DNA of 64,000 nucleotides from Parapedobacter pyrenivorans (GCF_014636865.1 NZ_BMER01000005.1:246584-310583); one strand, 5' to 3'. Positions 49,299-57,155 are shown, counted from the first letter of the stretch. Numbers and translations: made by a program. Notes: generated by a model not told the origin, from the sequence alone.

Positions 49299-50285
49299 AT
49301 GCGGCTATCCATCCACATCGCCAGGCCCGATGCCCGCGTACGCGACGAAACCGCCATACGCGCGGCCGTGGCGCGCAGCGCCTACCCGTTGCCGGGTGCG
49401 GAGGTGCGGTATTGGGCAGCGCACGGATGGAGCGTGCTGGAGCAGGGGTACGACCTGCCCGACGTATATGCTTGCAGCATCGAGGTGGAGGCCAGCAGCG
49501 ATGCCACCATACCTATCCATTGCCCCAGGCACGATTTGTACGGATTTTACGTATTGGCGGGGAGCCTCCATATTACCGGTGCCGATGAGCAGACCGCTGT
49601 GCTGCGCACCGATGCCGGGCACTACCGGCTCAGCTACCTCCCCGCGGCCGCCTACAGCTGTCACTTTGCGGCAGGTAGGCACCATATTTTTTACTTCGTA
49701 GCCAAGGATAGCGTGCTATTCCGCGAGGCCAGCCACGAGCTGGAGGAAAACATTGCGCCCGTGGAAGCCCTGCGGGCCAAGCTCGGTACACCGGCGGTGA
49801 GCGCCAGCCTTTCCACGGCCGGCGCGGCAACGGATGCCATCCGGCGATTTATGCACCATCCTGGCAGTAGCTACCTGCGGCGTTACATTGCTATTCAGAC
49901 GCTCGTGATCACGCTGTTGTTAGCAGCCTGCGAGAAATTGCATGTGCAGGCTGCCACAGGGCGGGTCGGCTTCGTACTAGCTACGCGTATGCGTGCGTAT
50001 ATTGATGATCAGGTGGCCGATGGCGACAATGTCGATGCCGCCAAGGTGGCGCGGCGGTTTGGGGTATCCTACGCCTATGCCAAGGTGATTTTCCGTACGC
50101 ACGTAGGCCAGGCCATCGGCGGGTACATCCGTTGCAGCAAGTTGGAGCAAGCGCGCCGTATGCTCCTAGCGGGCGAAACCCCGGCGCAGGTAGCGCGGTA
50201 TGTGTGCTGGACGTATGGGCATTTCAATAAGGCGTTTAAGGCGCGGTATGGGGTGCCGCCGGGGGGCTATCGGCAGCATACATAA
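49299..50285 (+). CDS. AraC family transcriptional regulator
   Basis: The 328-residue protein has a cupin-like N-terminal part (about 40-150, YGFYVLAGSLHITGADEQ) and a C-terminal AraC domain (about 220-325, VDAAKVARRFGVSYAYAKVIFRTHVGQ and AQVARYVCWTYGHFNKAFKARYGVPPGGYR). Effector is unknown. It is divergent from the 49-residue peptide gene, with a 13-bp inverted repeat and related half sites in the 277-base gap, so it probably regulates itself and the peptide. Its GC content is higher than that of the ATPase gene that follows. Confidence 0.88.
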   Translation: MRLSIHIARPDARVRDETAIRAAVARSAYPLPGAEVRYWAAHGWSVLEQGYDLPDVYACSIEVEASSDATIPIHCPRHDLYGFYVLAGSLHITGADEQTAVLRTDAGHYRLSYLPAAAYSCHFAAGRHHIFYFVAKDSVLFREASHELEENIAPVEALRAKLGTPAVSASLSTAGAATDAIRRFMHHPGSSYLRRYIAIQTLVITLLLAACEKLHVQAATGRVGFVLATRMRAYIDDQVADGDNVDAAKVARRFGVSYAYAKVIFRTHVGQAIGGYIRCSKLEQARRMLLAGETPAQVARYVCWTYGHFNKAFKARYGVPPGGYRQHT

Positions 50286-50316
50286 ATTCCGCCGCCAAAA
50301 CCACCGCATAGAACAT

Positions 50317-50379
50317 ACATTTGGCAATATATAATGTTATTGCTTGCCAAATGTCCTAAGAAAAGCATACATTTGGCAA
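50317..50379 (+). repeat. Three motif copies upstream of the third AAA ATPase
   Basis: ACATTTGGCAA occurs at 50317-50327 and 50369-50379 and inverted (TTGCCAAATGT) at 50344-50354. The outer copies extend to CATACATTTGGCAA. Two copies contain TACATTTG, an exact -7 box; the one at 50368-50375 is 21 bases before the chosen start codon. The centres are 27 and 25 bases apart. Confidence 0.8.
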
Positions 50380-50396
50380 GTAATAAGCCAGCGGAT

Positions 50397-51836
50397 ATGG
50401 ATAGAAAAATGATTATCGGTAGGGTTGAGGAACAAGAAATACTGACACGCTTATTGAAAAGCGATCGGGCAGACCTACTTGCGATATATGGCAGGCGCCG
50501 CGTGGGAAAGACCTTTTTGATTACCCATTACTATGCACAAAATCTAAGGTTTTATTGCAGCGGACAATTAGAAGGCAACTTGCAGGTGCAACTTTACAAT
50601 TTTAAAGAGCAACTAGAAGCCCACTTCCCCAACGAAGCGCTTCACTTGCCAAAAAATTGGCAAGAAGCCTTTTCACTTCTCCGCAAATGTCTCGATGGAT
50701 TACAGGGGCCCGACAAAAAAGTACTGTTCTTTGACGAGCTCCCCTGGTTAGATACGCATCGATCAGGTTTTCTCTCGGCTTTTGGCTATTTTTGGAATGT
50801 ATATGCATCTCAACGTAGAGACCTACTGGTGGTCATCTGTGGTTCTGCCGCATCATGGATGATCAGGAAAGTGGTTAATAACAAAGGCGGACTCCACAAC
50901 CGCATCACGCAGCGTATACGGTTAATGCCTTTTTCGTTGCATGAAACCGAAGCCTATTTAAGGGCAAAAAATATCCATTTTAATCGATATCAGTTATTAC
51001 AACTTTACATGACCATTGGAGGCATCCCTCACTACCTCAATGCCGTACAACGCGGTTTGAGTGTACAACAGGTCATCGAACAGAACTGTTTTCAAAAAGA
51101 CGGGGTACTATACCACGAGTTTAATAACCTTTATCAAGCTCTTTTTAACAACGCCACCACACACATTGCCCTCATTCGTGCGCTCGCCAGCCGGCCTATG
51201 GGGCTTACCCGAGCGCAACTTCTTGAAATCTCCGGCCTTGATACCGGGGGCGGAGTCACTTCTGCACTGGATGAACTCGAAGAGAGTGGATTCATCATCA
51301 GGTTGCATCCATTTGGAAAAAAGCTAAAGGACACCCTTTTCCGGCTTGCTGATGAATATTCCTATTTCTACCTCCGATTCATTGAACATAAAACCGTTGC
51401 CGAGCAAGGACAGTGGATAGCGAGAAGCCAGACACCGGCCTATCGATCTTGGTGCGGATATGCATTCGAAAACTGCTGTATCCGGCACATCAAACAAATA
51501 AAACGGGCGCTCGGTATATCCGGTATCGTTACTACTCAATCGTCATGGTACACTTCGGGCAGCAGCATTAACGCCGGCGCGCAGATAGACCTATTAATTG
51601 ACCGCGCAGACCAGACCATCAATCTCTGCGAAATGAAATTTAGCGAACAACCTTTCGCAATCACTAAGTCATATGCCGCTATATTGCAACAGAAAATATT
51701 AGCATTCAAACAATATACTCAGACCCGAAAAAACACGCAACTCACGCTTGTTACGACATATGGTGTTGTAGACAACCCCTATAGACAACAATTGATTGAT
51801 AGCGAAGTAAACATGGATTTATTCTTTATTGATTGA
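50397..51836 (+). CDS. Archaeal-type AAA ATPase with C-terminal nuclease-like domain
   Basis: The 479-residue protein has a Walker A motif YGRRRVGKTF (residues 31-40), Walker B KVLFFDELPWLD, sensor region VVICGSAASWM, a winged-helix part (LTRAQLLEISGLDTGGGVTSALDELEE) and a C-terminal region with GAQIDLLIDRADQTINLCEMKF. The D...ExK signature there is that of a PD-(D/E)XK fold, as in the ATPase_2/DUF234 family. It belongs to a different subfamily from the DUF4143 ATPases at 20489 and 25515 but shares the domain order. The ATG at 50397 was chosen because the frame upstream only reads the repeat array. Confidence 0.87.
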   Translation: MDRKMIIGRVEEQEILTRLLKSDRADLLAIYGRRRVGKTFLITHYYAQNLRFYCSGQLEGNLQVQLYNFKEQLEAHFPNEALHLPKNWQEAFSLLRKCLDGLQGPDKKVLFFDELPWLDTHRSGFLSAFGYFWNVYASQRRDLLVVICGSAASWMIRKVVNNKGGLHNRITQRIRLMPFSLHETEAYLRAKNIHFNRYQLLQLYMTIGGIPHYLNAVQRGLSVQQVIEQNCFQKDGVLYHEFNNLYQALFNNATTHIALIRALASRPMGLTRAQLLEISGLDTGGGVTSALDELEESGFIIRLHPFGKKLKDTLFRLADEYSYFYLRFIEHKTVAEQGQWIARSQTPAYRSWCGYAFENCCIRHIKQIKRALGISGIVTTQSSWYTSGSSINAGAQIDLLIDRADQTINLCEMKFSEQPFAITKSYAAILQQKILAFKQYTQTRKNTQLTLVTTYGVVDNPYRQQLIDSEVNMDLFFID

Positions 51837-51841
51837 TCTTG

Positions 51842-52234
51842 CTACTGCGGCCGCTCACGCACCTCTACAGAACCCCCGTAATCCAGCACGGGGCACCGTT
51901 TGGCCAATTCCGTAGCTTCCGTCATATTCTCTGCCTGCAGCACCACGATGCTCACTACCTTCTGCCCGCCCCAGGTAATCATCCCCGGCTCCGCGTGCTT
52001 ATCCCTGCCGGAGATGATATAGCCCGGTTGGGGGAAGGCAAAACTCTCTACATATACCCCTTGGGCTTTCCAGTATTCGATGGTCTTGTCCCACTTTGGG
52101 CCAACCTTTTTAGCCAGTTCGGTATCATAGGTTTCCGGCACACGTACCACCACCACAAACTTTTTCAGATCGGTTGTTGCCTTTGCCTGGCTTGGCACCA
52201 CGGCTGCGATCGCCATTAAAATTGCAGTCATCAT
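51842..52234 (-). CDS. Exported YCII-related domain protein
   Basis: The 130-residue protein has a probable signal peptide (MMTAILMAIAAVVPSQA) and a YCII-type ferredoxin-like domain (KKFVVVVRVPETYDTELAKK and GGSVEVRERPQ at the end). YCII domains bind or dismutate small molecules and are often next to AraC regulators; the AraC gene at 55016 is its likely old partner, with two inserted units between. It converges with the third ATPase, six bases apart. The signal peptide is unusual, as most relatives are cytosolic. Confidence 0.75.
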   Translation of the reverse strand: MMTAILMAIAAVVPSQAKATTDLKKFVVVVRVPETYDTELAKKVGPKWDKTIEYWKAQGVYVESFAFPQPGYIISGRDKHAEPGMITWGGQKVVSIVVLQAENMTEATELAKRCPVLDYGGSVEVRERPQ

Positions 52235-52280
52235 GTTATCGTTGTTTTTCTACAAAGGTCGGCGGGAGTAGCTTGCCATC

Positions 52281-52304
52281 CTTGTAAAAAATCATTGATT
52301 ACCA
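52281..52304 (-). repeat. Copy 1 of the shared 3'-end direct repeat
   Basis: CTTGTAAAAAATCATTGATTACCA at 52281-52304 is identical over 24 bases to 53291-53314, and its last 20 bases recur at 55002-55021. It supplies the ending and TGA of the zeta toxin frame (52292-52294). Confidence 0.92.
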
Positions 52305-52932
52305 CGTTTCGTCGATGCACACATGGAGTAAATATCCGGTAAATATTCTTCGATCCAGGAAGGCATTTCAGTTAATGGCGAAAATTCCTTAATGAGCCCA
52401 TTTTCCATTATTATAAGTACCAGGTGTTCTGCCTCAGACGTATCGATGATTCTCAGTGAGTCAAACAACTGAAACGGCGGTTTAGCTGACGTAAATTTCC
52501 GTAATAATTTGTTCGTAGCGTCAATGAATCCACAAAATGTCCTCCCTCTTTAGCTCTTATTAAAACCCGGTCTGCCGATAATTCGGGACTTTCAACACCA
52601 AAAAACACCATGTGAATCTCATAACCAAGGGTTTTAAATTTTAAAGGCACTTCCCAACTTTCGTCATTCGAAAAATGCCCTTCATAAGCAAAATGGTCAC
52701 CTTGTGAGGTAGCATTTGACACGAGGTCATTAAACGTCTGTTCGACAAACTCAGAAGCTTGTTTTGCAAGTTCTTTTTGCACCCTGAGGCCTGTTTTCCA
52801 AAGCGCTGAGCGCTTCTTAAGGTATAGTTTATCACCATCAAAGAACATTCCGGCTTCTTGAGGGAAATAAATGGGGCCGACTGTCGATTTTCCAGCACCG
52901 TTTGATCCGGTAAGGATAAAAAGTTTAGGCAT
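52292..52932 (-). pseudogene. Zeta toxin-like kinase, interrupted by a frameshift
   Basis: The first 153 codons (52932 down to about 52472) encode a P-loop kinase of the zeta toxin type: LFILTGSNGAGKSTVGPIYF with the Walker A motif at residues 8-17, FFDGDKLYLKKR, and FAYEGHFSND. After NLRQLNRRF the frame meets a stop at 52453-52455. In the next frame the match continues as FQLFDSLRIIDTSEAEHLVL and so on to a natural end at 52292. The break is at the T run in CGCCGTTTCAG (plus 52472-52474), consistent with a one-base loss. It is either an inactivated gene, a natural phase-variable site, or a sequencing error. Zeta toxins phosphorylate UDP-sugars. Confidence 0.8.
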
Positions 52933-52946
52933 TTAACAAGAGCTGG

Positions 52947-53204
52947 TTAACGCAATTGATAGCGATCCCGCAGTGCGGAGGCTTCAATGGGGGTCAACGT
53001 ACGAATTGTTTCGAAGTCTGATCCGGAGGCCGATCTTTCAACTTCAATAATACTGCCATCGGGATATTCCAAAAAACATTTTATCCCCGCCAATTCCCGC
53101 ACGTTAATCATGAAAGGCAGGCCACTAATCAAACGTTGTTTGCGGAGCTGTTTTACGGCACCACTACCTTTTTCATTTAAACTGACCAAAGTTTCCATTG
53201 TCAT
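52947..53204 (-). CDS. Small antitoxin-like protein upstream of the zeta kinase
   Basis: The 85-residue protein has a helical start (METLVSLNEKGSGAVKQLRKQRLISGLPFM), then beta strands and a terminal Arg/Leu helix. It is commonly found before zeta-type kinases in Bacteroidota. Its function as antitoxin is inferred only from that pairing. It starts 14 bases before the kinase gene. The start at 53204 lies only four bases after a -7 box (minus strand TAAGTTTG, plus 53209-53216), so the ATG at 53198 or a leaderless start is possible. Confidence 0.65.
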   Translation of the reverse strand: MTMETLVSLNEKGSGAVKQLRKQRLISGLPFMINVRELAGIKCFLEYPDGSIIEVERSASGSDFETIRTLTPIEASALRDRYQLR

Positions 53205-53208
53205 ATCA

Positions 53209-53216
53209 CAAACTTA
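53209..53216 (-). promoter_or_regulatory. -7 promoter box of the zeta toxin pair
   Basis: TAAGTTTG on the minus strand fits TAnnTTTG exactly and ends four bases before the ATG at 53204. Confidence 0.5.
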
Positions 53217-53251
53217 ATCATAGTAAATGAAAACCACAAATTGAGTAACCC

Positions 53252-53284
53252 TTACTGCGACCCTTCACGCACTTCTGTGCAATC
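53252..53284 (-). pseudogene. Remnant of a YCII gene 3' end
   Basis: Minus-strand sequence reads DCTEVREGSQ and a stop. Over 25 bases it matches the end of the intact YCII gene (SVEVRERPQ, stop at 51842) with five differences. No upstream part of the gene remains: the shared direct repeat begins seven bases beyond it. It indicates an earlier AraC-YCII copy that was broken. Confidence 0.6.
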
Positions 53285-53290
53285 ACAATT

Positions 53291-53314
53291 CTTGTAAAAA
53301 ATCATTGATTACCA
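53291..53314 (-). repeat. Copy 2 of the shared 3'-end direct repeat
   Basis: Identical over 24 bases to 52281-52304. It supplies the C-terminal GNQ and TGA of the Fic gene (stop 53302-53304). Homology to the AraC gene end extends about 25 bases further into the Fic gene (ATTCTTCAGC, then a CCCG block). Confidence 0.92.
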
Positions 53315-54837
53315 GAATCGGGATTAGCTGAAGAATGCGGTTGGTGCTGGTTTTGACGGTAGGGGACAATACGCAGTATGTGTTCCTCCCCTTCCCTGAA
53401 TGCATTGCTTGCTTCGAGGACCTGTTGCATAACACCGATACTTTCACCTGTAATCGTTGCACTAAACTGCTGTGCGCGCAGTAGCATCCGGATAAAGGTG
53501 TCTGGCTCCTGCCTGCGGGTCAGTTGTCGAAGTGCGCCCAGATAGTCCTCACGGAAAACTGTGGGGATGATGATCTTCGTCTGTCCGGCGCTAACGAGCT
53601 CAGCATTCATCATGACCCTTGCCAGTCTTCCATTGCCATCCAAAAATGGGTGCACCTCACTGATCAAAAACATCATGTAGGCTGCTTTGGCAAACGAGTG
53701 TCTAAGGGCATGGTAAAAGTCAAATCCCTGAATTAAAGTTCCTCTCACCAATGCATGATCAACAAATTCGGTGTCACCCGCACGGTTGTTTTTGTCTTTA
53801 AACTCCCCTGGTTTTTTAGACGGCCGCGCTGCAAGTAGAATCCGGTGCCGGTACAAGAGAATCTGTATGAGTTGCGCCGCATTGTCAGGCGTTACGCCCA
53901 TCTCCTTGCGGTTTCCAACGATCTGATAGGTACCCAGCACATCGTGCGAATCCTCGTCCCTTGCCGGAAGCGGCTGTCCGGTCTCAAGAATTTGTAGGGC
54001 TTCTTGGACGTCAAAACGTGTTCCCTCGATGAAATTGGAAAAATATGCCTCAAAAAAAGCAAAGTTTCGGAAGGCTTTAGGCGTTTTGTTTGCATCGCTT
54101 ATCTCTGTAAATTCGCGCTGCTGCAATTCCACGAATAGTTTCTCGAAGAGAGCCAACCGCTGCGGATCGTAAGGATGTCCGAATACTCGCGCAATTGTGA
54201 CCGGCGATTTAAGTATATCAGCTGGTTTGGTGGATAAGATTGCGCCGATTAGCCTATTCAGCTTATCATATTCTTTTTCCATACCGAGCGCGCCGCTGAT
54301 TTCCTTAGCCCGGTCACGCAGTTCATTCAGGCTTTCTTCACCCTTTACCCTTACAATTTGATCCAATTTTTCCTCGATTTCGGGAAGGGTCAGCGTTTTA
54401 GATTCCCCACCAACCTTTCGGGATTCCTGCAGGTTTTCTAACAAAGCACGTTCCTGTCCAGCAACATACAGCCCGTCAGTAAGGAGGTAATCGCCTGGTA
54501 TTGGCCGGGAGCCCTTGAGGATATTCAGTGTCAAACCCGGCAATTTTACTTTGCGGTCGTACGTATACGTTAGAAACAGATGGTCAGCAGTTGTAGGCTT
54601 AAACTCCAATGCAGAGCGATGGCTCAGCAAGATGCCAGGATACAGTCGCCCAATGATTTTGAACCTGTTCCTTTGGATCAGTATGGCCGGATCTTCTTCG
54701 AGGTTGGGTGAATAGACCTTAGGGGCGAGCTTTCTTAGCCTGCCCTCTTTTACCAATGCGGTTATTTTTCTGCTGATATGCGGCTCGCTTGATGAAAAAA
54801 TGATTTCCTGCAAGTGAAGCGGAGTATTCTTGTCCAT
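53302..54837 (-). CDS. AbiEi-like winged helix fused to a Fic AMP-transferase domain
   Basis: The first 110 residues of this 511-residue protein resemble the AbiEi antitoxin winged helix (SRKITALVKEGRLRKLAPKV, then RLYPGILLSHRSALEF). The C-terminal half is a Fic domain with the HPFLDGNGRLARVMM motif (His about 396) and the inhibitory motif SNFIEG (Ser about 267, Glu about 271) that keeps Fic proteins inactive. Fic enzymes AMPylate proteins. The joint use of an autoregulating antitoxin-type domain with a self-inhibited Fic core suggests a one-protein toxin-antitoxin system, which is inference. The last residues come from the shared repeat. Confidence 0.85.
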   Translation of the reverse strand: MDKNTPLHLQEIIFSSSEPHISRKITALVKEGRLRKLAPKVYSPNLEEDPAILIQRNRFKIIGRLYPGILLSHRSALEFKPTTADHLFLTYTYDRKVKLPGLTLNILKGSRPIPGDYLLTDGLYVAGQERALLENLQESRKVGGESKTLTLPEIEEKLDQIVRVKGEESLNELRDRAKEISGALGMEKEYDKLNRLIGAILSTKPADILKSPVTIARVFGHPYDPQRLALFEKLFVELQQREFTEISDANKTPKAFRNFAFFEAYFSNFIEGTRFDVQEALQILETGQPLPARDEDSHDVLGTYQIVGNRKEMGVTPDNAAQLIQILLYRHRILLAARPSKKPGEFKDKNNRAGDTEFVDHALVRGTLIQGFDFYHALRHSFAKAAYMMFLISEVHPFLDGNGRLARVMMNAELVSAGQTKIIIPTVFREDYLGALRQLTRRQEPDTFIRMLLRAQQFSATITGESIGVMQQVLEASNAFREGEEHILRIVPYRQNQHQPHSSANPDSGNQ

Positions 54838-54851
54838 AACTGTTGGGTTGG

Positions 54852-54938
54852 TACAAATTTTTCAAGCTAACCTTTTTGCTATTTATATTATTTGCAAATT
54901 TTTCCGATTAATTTAAACAAATATACAAATTTATCAAG
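54852..54938 (-). repeat. Three motif copies upstream of the AbiEi-Fic gene
   Basis: Plus strand TACAAATTTTTCAAG (54852-54866), TGCAAATTTTTCCGA (54893-54907, degenerate) and TACAAATTTATCAAG (54924-54938). Read on the minus strand, the farthest copy contains TAAATTTG, an exact -7 box. The array ends 15 bases before the gene start and could be bound by the AbiEi-like domain. Confidence 0.7.
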
Positions 54939-55001
54939 TTACTTGTTTGTCGGTGCGGTTATAAATTCAATCGCAGACAAGCGTGATTTTTGGTTCCAGT
55001 A

Positions 55002-55021
55002 TAAAAAATCATTGATTACCA
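55002..55021 (-). repeat. Copy 3 of the shared 3'-end direct repeat
   Basis: TAAAAAATCATTGATTACCA is identical to the 20-base core of copies 1 and 2. Here it lies at the natural end of the AraC gene and supplies Trp and the TAA stop. This copy is probably the original. Confidence 0.92.
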
Positions 55022-55792
55022 AAGGCGGGACTGGCTGAAGAATTGGCGAGGGGGCAACCCGGTGAACCGTTTGAAGGCCCGGTTGAAATGCGCTTGGTCA
55101 AAGTAGCCGCCTTCCAGTGCCAGGCGCTGGATAGACCGGCCGGGCCGGTTCGCATCGATGAGCGCATTGAGGCGCACGATATCTGCAAACGGCTTAGGCG
55201 AAAGGCCTACCGCGCGGCGGAATCGCTTTTCAAATGCATCCTGGCTCAGGCACATGCCGCTGGCCAGTTCGGCCATGGGTAGCCAGCCTTTCGCTTGGCG
55301 GATCGCCGCTACGGCATGTAAGGCCGTGGGGTCTGGCTCGTGCGGCCGTAGCTTTGTCAGCAGGAAACGCTCCAGGATGGCCAGCCGCACGCGGTGATTG
55401 CACGCTCCGAAGAGCTGCTCCTGCACCCGTGCTATTTCGGAGTGCGCAAAGAAGCTGTCCAAACCCAGTGTAAGGCCCTTCATCTCGTAGAGCGGCTCGC
55501 GGAGAAACGCAGGGGCCATCCCTTCCCTCAGCAATGCCACGATGGTACCCGAGTGCGGCCGGTAGGTAATGAGGCGGGCCGATTGGCGCAGCCCGGCCAG
55601 CGATGCTTCGGGGATCACGGTGTGTTGCAGGCCATGCCCATCGGCCACCTGCCCGCCAAAGCGAAAGGCCAGCGAAATAGCGGTGCCCGGCAGCACACGG
55701 TTTTCGAGCGGCAAGCCCTGGCTCTCAATGACGTGAAACGCCTTGATATACGGTTGCAGCGCCGGGCTGGGTATGTGGGTTTCTAGGATCAT
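55016..55792 (-). CDS. AraC family transcriptional regulator
   Basis: The 258-residue protein has an effector-like N-terminal half (DUF6597 type, LQPYIKAFHVIESQG and PGTAISLAFRFGGQV) and a C-terminal AraC domain (MAELASGMCLSQDAFEKRFRRAVGLSPK and RSIQRLALEGGYFDQAHFNRAFKRFTGLPPRQF). Regulators of this type commonly precede YCII-domain genes; the nearest intact YCII gene on this strand lies at 51842 after two inserted units. I chose the ATG at 55792; the frame is open to 55861. Its last codons contain the shared 20-bp repeat. Confidence 0.88.
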   Translation of the reverse strand: MILETHIPSPALQPYIKAFHVIESQGLPLENRVLPGTAISLAFRFGGQVADGHGLQHTVIPEASLAGLRQSARLITYRPHSGTIVALLREGMAPAFLREPLYEMKGLTLGLDSFFAHSEIARVQEQLFGACNHRVRLAILERFLLTKLRPHEPDPTALHAVAAIRQAKGWLPMAELASGMCLSQDAFEKRFRRAVGLSPKPFADIVRLNALIDANRPGRSIQRLALEGGYFDQAHFNRAFKRFTGLPPRQFFSQSRLW

Positions 55793-55870
55793 CACCTGCT
55801 CAAAAATAACCGGTTTTGTGCATACCATTGATAACGCCAACGTCATTTTTGCAGACAACAAATAGCACCA

Positions 55871-57016
55871 CTATTTCGACGAGTCGCTAAATTTGATGTC
55901 CATTTTGAAAAGTTCTAAAGCCGCCTCCTTCGTCTTTTGATCCGGTTGTTTCCCCGCTTGATAGTTTCGATCCACCCGGCCGAAATAGAGGTCCATTTTC
56001 TCCGAACCGTATTCCGCTTCCAGCTCTCGCCATTGGGCAGGCTGCAGGCACGCCATCCATTGATAAGCATGTTCAGGCTCGCTCAACAATTTGCAATGGC
56101 GGAGTTGATAATCCGGCATCAGCAACAAGGATAGCTCGCCCATCATCTCATTAATTGTCGCTACGGCTTCCGGGTGCCGAAAGCGGACGTTACGAGACTT
56201 GTACGCCATTTCCAGGTAAGTGCCGTCTTCAAAATCAGGAACATCACGGATGGTGATGTGCCCTGTCTTTACCAATGAATTTACGCGTGCCAGCATCGCC
56301 TTGTAACCATAGGGCGGCAATACGCGAAAGATGTAGGGATCCGGGATTTGATGGATCGGCCGTGTGAACGCATCGGGCGCTATCCCGAGATATTTTTCCA
56401 TCCCCTCTTTCCACATGAGCGGCAATGCCTCGCGGAAGCGGCTGAGAAAAGACTCATCGGAAAACTTCTTCCTGAAATGCTCCAACTCCACTATGTCTTT
56501 TTGAATTGACGATAGCATTTCGTCAATTTTTTCTTCGGCCACCAGCGGTTTTACAGCCTTAGCCAATAGGAGCAGCATTACCGAAAACAATAACATTACC
56601 GGAAAATGGACGAATGCCCAATGCTTCGCGGCGATTTCGATAGGCGAATCCGGTCGTTCTTGAAAAGACAGCAGCATCGGGAAGATCGTCATATGGTAGC
56701 ACACCGCAGAAATTAAAAGCGGGACAGCCGATTGGAGCCAGAGCTTGCGGTACCACGTCATATCGATCATCTGATAGATTTTTGCATACCGGTAAATCGT
56801 TTCATTCGCCCATACCAATCCTACATAAGCCAAGGCCCCCATACCATAAAACCAGCTATCCGGAATATCCGGCTTTGGCGAAACAGACCACACCAGCCAT
56901 GCAAAAAGAAAGAATAAGAAAGTCGTGAACGCTATCCTAAACGGGAAACGCGGAGATAATGCGGAGCCCGGCATAAAGGACATCCAAAAATTCTTGAAAT
57001 ACGGTTTACTTCTCAT
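55871..57016 (-). CDS. Uncharacterised four-helix membrane protein with a large cytosolic part
   Basis: The 381-residue protein has four hydrophobic segments in its first 165 residues (FTTFLFFLFAWLVWSV, WFYGMGALAYVGLVW, AVPLLISAVCYHMTIF, FPVMLLFSVMLLLLAKAV). They are followed by a coiled-coil (EEKIDEMLSSIQKDIVELEHFR) and a mixed cytosolic domain. The architecture recalls membrane sensors, but there is no kinase, cyclase or receiver motif. No family is recognised. It stands alone between the AraC gene and the divergent unit at 57169. Confidence 0.65.
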   Translation of the reverse strand: MRSKPYFKNFWMSFMPGSALSPRFPFRIAFTTFLFFLFAWLVWSVSPKPDIPDSWFYGMGALAYVGLVWANETIYRYAKIYQMIDMTWYRKLWLQSAVPLLISAVCYHMTIFPMLLSFQERPDSPIEIAAKHWAFVHFPVMLLFSVMLLLLAKAVKPLVAEEKIDEMLSSIQKDIVELEHFRKKFSDESFLSRFREALPLMWKEGMEKYLGIAPDAFTRPIHQIPDPYIFRVLPPYGYKAMLARVNSLVKTGHITIRDVPDFEDGTYLEMAYKSRNVRFRHPEAVATINEMMGELSLLLMPDYQLRHCKLLSEPEHAYQWMACLQPAQWRELEAEYGSEKMDLYFGRVDRNYQAGKQPDQKTKEAALELFKMDIKFSDSSK

Positions 57017-57155
57017 TGGTTAGTTGGGTTTTTTATAGAAAAAGGTAATAGACAGGCGATTATAAAAAAAATAATTTGATTTAGCAAAATAAATGAACCT
57101 AAAATAACCACAAACGCCGTAGCCAAAATCACCTAACGGGGCTTCAGGTCTGCCC

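Noticed and set aside
52281-55021. Insertion-sequence ends
   Set aside because: The repeats are direct, not inverted, lie at gene ends, and no transposase is encoded between them.
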